A model generated the notes under the pieces. The model was not told the origin of the DNA, made no database searches, and saw only the letters and a list, made by a program, of their open reading frames with translations. The translations under genes were made by a program, and so were the position numbers. Of a stretch of 6,275 nucleotides of DNA, positions 1 through 6,000 are shown piece after piece (position 1 is the first letter of the stretch; the number at the start of each line of letters is the position of its first letter). Origin of the DNA: Brevundimonas sp. UBA7635 (GTDB lineage Bacteria; Pseudomonadota; Alphaproteobacteria; Caulobacterales; Caulobacteraceae); NCBI GenBank assembly GCA_002483865.1, contig DLIT01000081.1, positions 11,720-17,994 on the forward strand. The letters run 5' to 3'.

Positions 1-1055
1 CGGCCATCGACGACCAGTTCGGCCCCTTCCTCGACGCCCTTGCTGATCCAGCCCACCACGCGCTCCTTGTGCTGGGCGGTGACGACAGGGCCGTAGTGGG
101 CGTCGTTATCGGTCGAGACACCAACGCGAAGGTTGGGGATTTCCGAGACCAGACGCTCGCGCAGTTCATCGGCTGTACGCTGACCCACCGGCACCACCAC
201 CGGCAGAGCCATGCAGCGTTCACCGGCCGAGCCAAAGGCGGCCCCGGTCAGGTCCTTGATCACCTGATCCATGTCGGCGTCAGGCAGGACGATGCCGTGG
301 TTCTTTGCACCGCCCATGGCCTGGACCCGCTTATGGTTCTGGGCCCCCTTCTGATAGACATAGTGAGCGATGTCGCTTGATCCGACAAAGCTGACGGCGT
401 GGACCAGCGGGTGTTCCAGAATGGCGTCTACTGCCACCTTGTCACCGTGAACGACGTTCAGCACACCGGCAGGCGCTCCGGCCTCCATCATCAGTTCAGC
501 CAGACGCACCGGCAGGGACGGATCACGCTCGGACGGCTTCAGGATGAAGGTATTGCCCACGGCGATCGCCACACCGAACATCCACATCGGAATCATGCCC
601 GGGAAGTTGAACGGCGTAATGCCCGCCACCACGCCCAGAGGCTGGCGCATGGAATAGACGTCGATCCCCGGGCCGGCACCATAGGTGTATTCGCCCTTGG
701 AGGCATGCGGGATGCCACAGGCGAACTCGATCACCTCCAGACCGCGTTGGATGTCGCCTTTGGAATCCGCAAGGACCTTGCCGTGCTCGCTGGACAGCAG
801 CTGGGCCAGCTCGTCCATATTGGCCTCGACCAGACGCTTGAACTCGAACATGACGCGGGCACGGCGCTGGGGATTGGTCGATGACCAGGCTTCAAAGGCC
901 CCCTGGGCAGCCTGGACCGCGCGGTCCAGCTCCGACACGCTTGCCAATTGCACCCTCGCCTGAACCTCACCCGTATTCGGGTTGAAGACATCGCCGAAGC
1001 GGCCCGAGGCCCCCTCGAACGCTGCACCATCGATGAAGTGACGAATATCGCGCAT
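1..1055 (-). CDS. mmsA: CoA-acylating methylmalonate-semialdehyde dehydrogenase (partial, C-terminus outside window)
   Basis: Known role of the family: NAD- and CoA-dependent oxidative decarboxylation of methylmalonate semialdehyde to propionyl-CoA (and malonate semialdehyde to acetyl-CoA) in the cytoplasm, late in valine and myo-inositol breakdown. Seen: 351 codons from an ATG at 1055, with AGGA about 8 nt upstream. The ALDH fold is recognisable: FNFP around residues 149-152 (oxyanion Asn150), KPSERDPS at 173-180 (cofactor-binding lysine), FVGSSDIA at 223-230, and catalytic Cys281 in GERCMALPVVVPVG. Where hydrolytic ALDHs carry the general-base Glu (ELGGK), this protein reads AMGGAKNH (246-253), the Asn-containing form typical of the CoA-acylating MmsA/IolA branch. 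Family members are about 500 aa, so roughly 150 residues lie left of the window. Divergent from a LysR-type gene 99 bp away, which is its likely regulator. Whether it serves valine or inositol catabolism cannot be decided without the neighbours to the left. Confidence 0.95.
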   Translation of the reverse strand, partial: MRDIRHFIDGAAFEGASGRFGDVFNPNTGEVQARVQLASVSELDRAVQAAQGAFEAWSSTNPQRRARVMFEFKRLVEANMDELAQLLSSEHGKVLADSKGDIQRGLEVIEFACGIPHASKGEYTYGAGPGIDVYSMRQPLGVVAGITPFNFPGMIPMWMFGVAIAVGNTFILKPSERDPSLPVRLAELMMEAGAPAGVLNVVHGDKVAVDAILEHPLVHAVSFVGSSDIAHYVYQKGAQNHKRVQAMGGAKNHGIVLPDADMDQVIKDLTGAAFGSAGERCMALPVVVPVGQRTADELRERLVSEIPNLRVGVSTDNDAHYGPVVTAQHKERVVGWISKGVEEGAELVVDG

Positions 1056-1154
1056 GGGGTTTCCTGACCTGAAATTATTTCGTTGATCCAGACCTATCAG
1101 ACCCGCGCCATCTGACCCATTGCAATCTTGCAGGTTTTGGTCTGCATTTTCGCA
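1056..1154. promoter_or_regulatory. Divergent mmsA / LysR-type regulator control region
   Basis: This 99-bp gap between two divergent start codons must hold both promoters. Seen: an AGGA ribosome site for mmsA on the minus strand close to 1065, two T-N11-A elements at its right side (separate entry), and three AGACC-like repeats in the middle. No convincing -35/-10 pair was found by eye for either gene. LysR-type regulators commonly bind such divergent regions, repressing their own gene and activating the facing one when their ligand is present; that this happens here is inference. Confidence 0.65.
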
Positions 1155-1155
1155 A
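1120..1155. promoter_or_regulatory. Pair of T-N11-A elements, candidate LysR-type operator
   Basis: Two 13-bp elements fit the LysR T-N11-A pattern. The first, at 1120-1132, reads TTGCAATCTTGCA and contains the dyad TGCAA-TC-TTGCA. The second, at 1143-1155, reads on the minus strand TTGCGAAAATGCA, matching the first at 9 of 13 positions including TTGC at one end and TGCA at the other. They face each other with starts 23 bp apart, about two helical turns, and the second reaches the A of the regulator's ATG. This geometry would suit a LysR-type tetramer and autorepression. Binding is inferred. Confidence 0.45.
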
Positions 1156-2033
1156 TGTTTGACTGGGACGATATCCGCATCTTCATCGCCGCCGCCCGCG
1201 CAGGTTCCTTGGCGACAGCAGGCCAGAGGCTGGGGATTGATCCGGCTACCGTGGGCCGACGCCTGGCCCGGCTGGAGACGGCGCTCAAGTCCACCCTTGT
1301 CATCCGGTCCCCTGCGGGCCTGACCCTGACAGCCGCTGGGGTGCAGTTGCTTGAGACCTCCAGAGCCGCTGAACAGGCGATGGAGGCTGCAGAAATGGTT
1401 GCGCGTTCGGATCTTATTTCCGGCACCGTGCGCATCAGCGCGGCCGAAGGGTTTGGTGGCGTAGTCCTGGCCCCGGCCCTGCCCGAGCTTCTGGCTGCCC
1501 ACCCCGGGCTCAACGTGGAACTGGCCGCCACCTCAGGCTTTCTTTCACCCGGTCGCCGCGAGGTCGATATGGCGATCACCTTGAGTCCCAAGCCCAGCCC
1601 CCGCCTGGTCGTCGAGCCCCTGACCTCATACCAACTGGCCCTGTACGCGGCCCCTGACCATCCTGCCGCCGCTTGCGAGCTGACCGAAACGGAACAGCTT
1701 ATGTGCTACGACTTCGTCGGCTACATCGATGATCTGATCTACGCGCCAGAACTGAGCTACCTGGACGAAATCAGGCCCAATCTCAGACCCCGCCTCGCCA
1801 GTTCGTCGATCCGGGCTCAGCGTGACGTCATCGCCCGCGGCGGGGGCATCGGCATTCTGCCCTGTTTCATGGCAGAAGGCTTGGTCAGGTTGATGCCAGA
1901 TCAAATTTTATTTGAACGAGATTTCTGGCTACATTCACACAGCGAAATACACAAGACAGCCAGAATGAAGTCGGTCATTCGATGGCTTGAATCTTTATGC
2001 TTACAAAATGGAACGCGTCTCAGACCGTTTTAA
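1155..2033 (+). CDS. LysR-type transcriptional regulator
   Basis: A 292-aa cytoplasmic DNA-binding protein, normal length for the family. Residues 1-62 form the N-terminal winged helix-turn-helix (WDDIRIFIAAARAGSLATAG, then the recognition helix near PATVGRRLARLE, and the wing RSPAGLTLTAAG). A linker helix spans about 63-87. From about 90 to 285 comes the effector-binding domain, opening with SGTVRISAAEGFG and including the late GGGIGILPCFMAEG segment (229-242) usual in LysR members. The ATG at 1155 was chosen because it places the HTH at the usual distance from the N-terminus. A TTG at 1128 would add nine residues (MQVLVCIFA) that do not belong to the family fold and would overlap the operator-like dyad. 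No strong Shine-Dalgarno precedes 1155. Divergent orientation points to mmsA as target; the ligand is unknown. Oddity: the last ~42 codons (from about 1907) contain TTA three times, CTA and ATA once each, none of which occur earlier in the frame, and GC drops sharply. Confidence 0.93.
   Translation: MFDWDDIRIFIAAARAGSLATAGQRLGIDPATVGRRLARLETALKSTLVIRSPAGLTLTAAGVQLLETSRAAEQAMEAAEMVARSDLISGTVRISAAEGFGGVVLAPALPELLAAHPGLNVELAATSGFLSPGRREVDMAITLSPKPSPRLVVEPLTSYQLALYAAPDHPAAACELTETEQLMCYDFVGYIDDLIYAPELSYLDEIRPNLRPRLASSSIRAQRDVIARGGGIGILPCFMAEGLVRLMPDQILFERDFWLHSHSEIHKTARMKSVIRWLESLCLQNGTRLRPF
1901..1915. repeat. Perfect inverted repeat TCAAAT-TTT-ATTTGA inside the LysR-type gene
   Basis: Six-base arms around a three-base centre, lying within the coding sequence exactly where composition switches from about 63% GC (1801-1900) to about 38% GC (1901-2100), by hand count. 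It may be chance in AT-rich DNA, or mark an old junction. Confidence 0.5.
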
Positions 2034-2107
2034 GATTGACCTAATGAATAACAAACAGGACAGTCGATATTGAACATTTTCGGTTTACACGACCTTATGT
2101 TATTGAA

Positions 2108-2120
2108 GGCAGATCCTGCC
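2108..2120. promoter_or_regulatory. Inverted repeat GGCAG-ATC-CTGCC, candidate operator
   Basis: Perfect five-base arms with a three-base centre, ending just before the proposed -35 hexamer at 2122. No T-run follows, so it is unlikely to be an intrinsic terminator for the upstream gene. Its place directly upstream of a promoter-like pair suggests a protein-binding site; the binding protein is unknown. Confidence 0.35.
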
Positions 2121-2121
2121 A

Positions 2122-2150
2122 TTCACTGAGACTTGTAACGCTAGGATAAT
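2122..2150 (+). promoter_or_regulatory. Predicted sigma70-type promoter of the response regulator
   Basis: TTCACT (2122-2127) and GATAAT (2145-2150) are separated by 17 bp, matching the TTGACA/TATAAT consensus at 4 and 5 positions. Transcription would start near 2157, giving a short leader of roughly 17 nt with GGAG (2160-2163) ten bases before the ATG at 2174. Prediction by eye only. Confidence 0.45.
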
Positions 2151-2173
2151 CGTCCGCCTGGAGACTTGGGTAG

Positions 2174-2917
2174 ATGAAGATTGCAGTCCTTGACGAGGAT
2201 TCCATCCAGGCCCGGGCCATGGCCCGGACGGTCGAAGATATGGGCTATCGTGCGGTCATATTTGCTCGCGCCCAGGCCCTGATATCGGCTCTGCGAAAGG
2301 ACACCTTCGACCTGCTGGTTGTTGACTGGAACCTGCCGGACCGCTCTGGGCTGGAGGTTCTGGCCTGGGCCCGGATCAACCTTCGTCCGCCCCCGCCCAT
2401 GCTTTTGGTGACCAGCCGAGCCGACGATGACGATATCGTCGCGGGCCTGAACGCCGGTGCTGATGACTACATCACCAAGCCACTGTCCTCGGCTGTTCTG
2501 GCCGCCCGGATCAGCGCCTTGATGCGGCGCGCCTATACCCAGTTCCCGACGTCGGGCAGTGAGGTTTACGGCGACATCGTCTTCGACAGCGGGGCTGGCA
2601 GGGTTGCACGGGCGGGCGAAGACGTCCCGATCACGGCCAAGGAATTTGGTCTGGCCCAGCTATTGTTCCGCAATCTCCATCGAGCGCTGTCGCGGACCTA
2701 CATCCTTGAAACCGTCTGGGGAAAAGAGCCGAACCTGAACAGCCGCTCTTTGGACATGCACATCTCGCGCGTGCGATCCAAGCTGCGGCTCCGCCCTGAA
2801 CAAGGCTATCGACTGACGCCCATCTATTCTTACGGCTATCGGCTGGAACGGGTAACCCCCCTGCCGAGCCTGGGGCCGACCTCGCCGCATCGCAAGCAGC
2901 AAGCGCCTACTAAATAA
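2174..2917 (+). CDS. OmpR/PhoB-family two-component response regulator
   Basis: A 247-aa cytoplasmic transcription factor. The receiver domain covers about 1-118: acidic pocket Asp7/Glu8/Asp9, phospho-acceptor Asp51 in LLVVDWNLPDRSGLEVL, switch Thr80 in LLVTSR, and Lys102-Pro103 in DDYITKPLS. The winged-helix effector domain covers about 130-225, with the ITAKEFGLAQLLFRN segment (153-167), a recognition helix in SRSLDMHISRVRSKLR (190-205), and the wing ending SYGYRLERV. All residues needed for phosphorylation are present, though the acidic pair reads Asp-Glu rather than the commoner Glu-Asp. A proline-rich, basic tail of about 20 residues follows the DNA-binding domain. The ATG at 2174 has GGAG ten bases upstream. 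No histidine kinase lies on either side, so it is an orphan in this window and its partner and regulon are unknown. It is convergent with the next gene. Confidence 0.94.
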   Translation: MKIAVLDEDSIQARAMARTVEDMGYRAVIFARAQALISALRKDTFDLLVVDWNLPDRSGLEVLAWARINLRPPPPMLLVTSRADDDDIVAGLNAGADDYITKPLSSAVLAARISALMRRAYTQFPTSGSEVYGDIVFDSGAGRVARAGEDVPITAKEFGLAQLLFRNLHRALSRTYILETVWGKEPNLNSRSLDMHISRVRSKLRLRPEQGYRLTPIYSYGYRLERVTPLPSLGPTSPHRKQQAPTK

Positions 2918-2936
2918 GCCCAGCAAACAGATCATA

Positions 2937-2954
2937 ATCATCGCCATCGATGAT
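2937..2954. terminator. Hairpin ATCATCG-CCAT-CGATGAT after the response regulator
   Basis: Perfect seven-base stem with a four-base loop, 19 nt after the TAA of the response regulator. The position suits a 3'-end element, but no U-tract follows on the plus strand, so it is a weak candidate for an intrinsic terminator and may only stabilise the transcript end. Confidence 0.35.
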
Positions 2955-2979
2955 CCCGGTCAGGGCAGACCCCCACGCG

Positions 2980-2998
2980 CTGGCCCGAGGAAGGCCAG
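2980..2998. terminator. GC-rich hairpin CTGGCC / GGCCAG between convergent genes
   Basis: Perfect six-base stem with a seven-base loop (CGAGGAA). It lies between two convergent genes and could act in either direction. There is no T-run on either side. Confidence 0.3.
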
Positions 2999-3003
2999 GA
3001 ACG

Positions 3004-3033
3004 ACGCCCCCGACCGGGCAGGGCCGAGGGCGT
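3004..3033. terminator. GC-rich hairpin ACGCCC / GGGCGT downstream of the permease-peptidase gene
   Basis: Six-base stem enclosing 18 GC-rich bases. It starts about 32 nt past the stop codon of the minus-strand gene. No U-tract follows, so termination here would need Rho or the combined effect of the three hairpins in this gap. Confidence 0.3.
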
Positions 3034-3065
3034 ATTGAGTTCAGAGCAAGAGGATCATCCGAGGG

Positions 3066-6000
3066 TCAGCTGATCGGCTTCACATTGTCGTCCGAGTTGC
3101 GGTCGATCCAGCGGTTGTAGGGATCAACCCCAGCGAAGTTGGGCTTGGTATCAGTGACGAACCTGAAGGTCTGGGTGCCCGTTCTCAGCGCTCGCCGCTC
3201 CATCAGGACCACAGCCTTCTGGTCAAAGACCTTCTTGCCCGGCTCGGCACTGAACAGGCCGACGTCGAAGCTCTCGTTCAGTGGAGCCTCGGTCTCGTCG
3301 CCCTTGCCGGTGGCGTACATCTTGCGGGCTTCGACCGTCAGGGACACGTCCCACTTGCCATCCCCGCGCTGCCGGGCGCTGACGTCGGTCGTCTTGACGT
3401 CATACAGGGTAATCTTCTCGAACAGGTCGGTGACCAGGGCCTGCTTGTCCGCCGGGGCCTCGGCCCGGATCGCCTCGATCAGGTCGACCGAGCGCGGATA
3501 GGGCGCGGACTTGAAGGCATACTGGTCAAGCACCCGGCGCAGGGCGCGGTTTACCGCCTCCTCGCCGATCTGGTCACGCAGCAGATAAAGGACCAGGCCA
3601 CCCTTCTGGTAGTGGATGTACTGCTGGTTCTCGACCCGCATCAGGGGCATTTCTTCCAGCATCTCGCCGCTGCGGGACGTCAGATAGCGGTCCAGCTCGA
3701 ACTTCAGGAAGCGGCGGATCTTGTCCGGACCATAGAGCTTTTCCATCACCATCAGGGCTGAATACTGGGCCAGGGATTCCGACAGCAGGGTCGATCCCTG
3801 CTGGTCCGAACCGACGACCTGGTGCGCCCACCACTGGTGTCCGACTTCGTGGGCGGTGACATAGGTCACGTAGTCGATCTTGTTCTCGTTCGACAGGTCG
3901 GTGATGAAGCCGATACTCTCGGAGTACGGCATGGTGTTGGCAAAGGCCTGGGCGAAGCTGGAGTAGCCGGGGAACTCGATGATCCGGGCCTGGCGGAACT
4001 GATAGGGGCTGAAGGCGGTCCCGTAGTAGTCCAGCGAGGCCTTCATCGCCGTGATCATCCGCGACACGTTCCGGTCATGGGCCGGGTGGTGATAGACCGC
4101 CAGCTCCACGCCCCTGTGCTGCTCACGGGCCACGTCATAGCGGGCTGACTGGACCGAGAAGAAGTTCAGCACCGGGGCTTCGGTGACAAACCGCGCCGTG
4201 CGGCGGCCATCGCGCACCTGGTCCGACACCTTGTAGCCCGGTGCGATCGGCGTCTGGTCGGCATCGGTCGTCACCGTGATGTCGGCATTGACCCAGTCGG
4301 CGCGGATATAGTTGTGGCGGGTGGCCGACAGGTCTTCCAGCCTGGCCATGCGCAACTCATCCGGCAGGCCGTGCTTGCGGCGCTTGACCCGGTCACTGAG
4401 CAGGCCGTTGCGGCTCATGCCAAGGGTCGGGCCGAACGTGCCGTTGTTGACGAAGGTGCCGTTGTCGACGATCCCCGTATCTACGCCCGAGTTTGCAAAG
4501 CCTTTCGGGCTGATCTCGGTGGTAAAGGTCATCGTCCGCTTCTCACCCGGCTGCATTGGGGTGGCGAAGCCGAAGATCTGGTAGTCAAACGCCTCCCATT
4601 CGCGTTTCAGGCTCGCGCCTTCAACCTCAAGCTTCTGCACGATCAGGTCGTCGGGCCAGCGCAGATGGATCTCGGTCAGAGGTTGATCCGTCCGGTTCTC
4701 GATCACGTACTCACCCTGGGTCAGCAGGTACTGCTGGTGCGGCTTCAGGGCGAGCACCAGCCTGACGTCGGTGATCGCCGGCATCGGCAGGTCCGCGAAC
4801 GGCAACAGGGCCTTTTCCATGTCGGCCAGGCGCTGCTCGGCCTGTTTGCGGGTTTCGTAGTCGTTCCAGATATTGGTGTTGACGAAGATATAGCCGCCCA
4901 TGGCGATGAAGCTGACCAGGGCCAGGCCGCCAATCACACCCGCCGGTCCAGCCAGGCGGCTTGGCAGGCGCGAGAAGGCTGGACGCAGGCGCGCTTCGGT
5001 CCCGCGACGCCACAGTCCAAAGGTCAACACCAGAAGAAGGATGGCAAAGGCGGTCCAATAGGACTGGAGCCAGGCCGACTTGATCCAGAAATGGCCAAGC
5101 CCGTTCATGTCAGACAACGGCACACTGCTGCCACCGCCATAGCGATACAGGATGTGGTCGAAGCCCAGGCTGCCCAGGACGATGGTCGAGATGATGTACA
5201 GCACCATCAGGGCCCAACCGACAAACTTGTTCGGGGACAGGGCCTGGAGAAACAGCGCGAGAACCGCCAGCTGGGCATAGAAGACCGTCTGCGGCAGGAC
5301 ATACCACAGCAGGTATTTGCCGAACTCGTAATCGGTGTAGCCCCTGATGGTCTGGACGATGATACCGGCCACGACCGACACGAGAAGGGTGGAAACCAGC
5401 ACCAGAACCAGGGCCAGGGCTTTGGGCAGAAGGAAGGTCCAGTCGGGTGCCGAGCTGGAATCCACGATCTCGTGCATCTTGCGGTCGCGGTCGCGCCAGA
5501 CCAGCTCGCCCGAGTAATAGACGGCGATGATCATCACCACGAGGGTGAAGGCACTGCCAAAGGTCTCGATCACCACCCGCGTGACGGGCAGGACCGGAGC
5601 GCCATAGATCTCGCCCGCAAACAGCAGGGTGGCGATGCTGAAGGCAAAGCCCAGCACCAGCAGGACAATATAGGCCGGGCTCTTGAAGACGCTCTTCATC
5701 TCGAAGGCGGTACGGGCCACCAGCTGGGTCAGGGCTGCCTTGATGCCATAGGAAGGCGTGGCCAGCGGACGCTCCTGGGCCGGAGCCTTGGTCACATCCT
5801 TCTCTGCCAGGGCGCGCAGGCGATCAAGCTTGCCCGCCTTGGCCCCGCGCGGCGATGGGCGATACAGCGGATAGGTGATGGCCAGGAAGGTCAGGCTAAC
5901 CCCCAGCCACAGCAGACGGTTGCCCAGCAGGATGCCCGTGATCGGCGCATTGACCGTATTACGCTCGGCCGCCGTCCAGTAGCGGGTCACCAGCTCATAG

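Larger units (their letters stand above)
2034..2173. promoter_or_regulatory. AT-rich intergenic region upstream of the response regulator
   Basis: The 140-bp gap carries no gene. Its left two thirds continue the AT-rich stretch that begins inside the LysR-type gene. No T-tract terminator follows the LysR stop codon. The right part has a promoter-like pair and an inverted repeat (separate entries), so the response regulator can be transcribed on its own. A second, weaker promoter-like match is TTGAAC near 2070 followed by an AT-rich spacer. Confidence 0.5.

Noticed and set aside
399..884. Open frame on the plus strand opposite mmsA
   Set aside because: It lies wholly within the well-recognised mmsA coding sequence and its translation resembles no protein family; it is a composition shadow.
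1128..1154. TTG at 1128 as start of the LysR-type gene
   Set aside because: It would add nine residues not typical of the family and place the start inside the TGCAA/TTGCA dyad; the ATG at 1155 gives the normal LysR N-terminus.
1097..1591. Minus-strand open frame overlapping the start of the LysR-type gene
   Set aside because: It covers the conserved HTH-coding region and the divergent promoter, and its Ser/Arg/Ala-rich translation has no recognisable features.
2108..2120. Intrinsic terminator for the LysR-type gene
   Set aside because: The stem is only five base pairs and no T-run follows; an operator role is more plausible.
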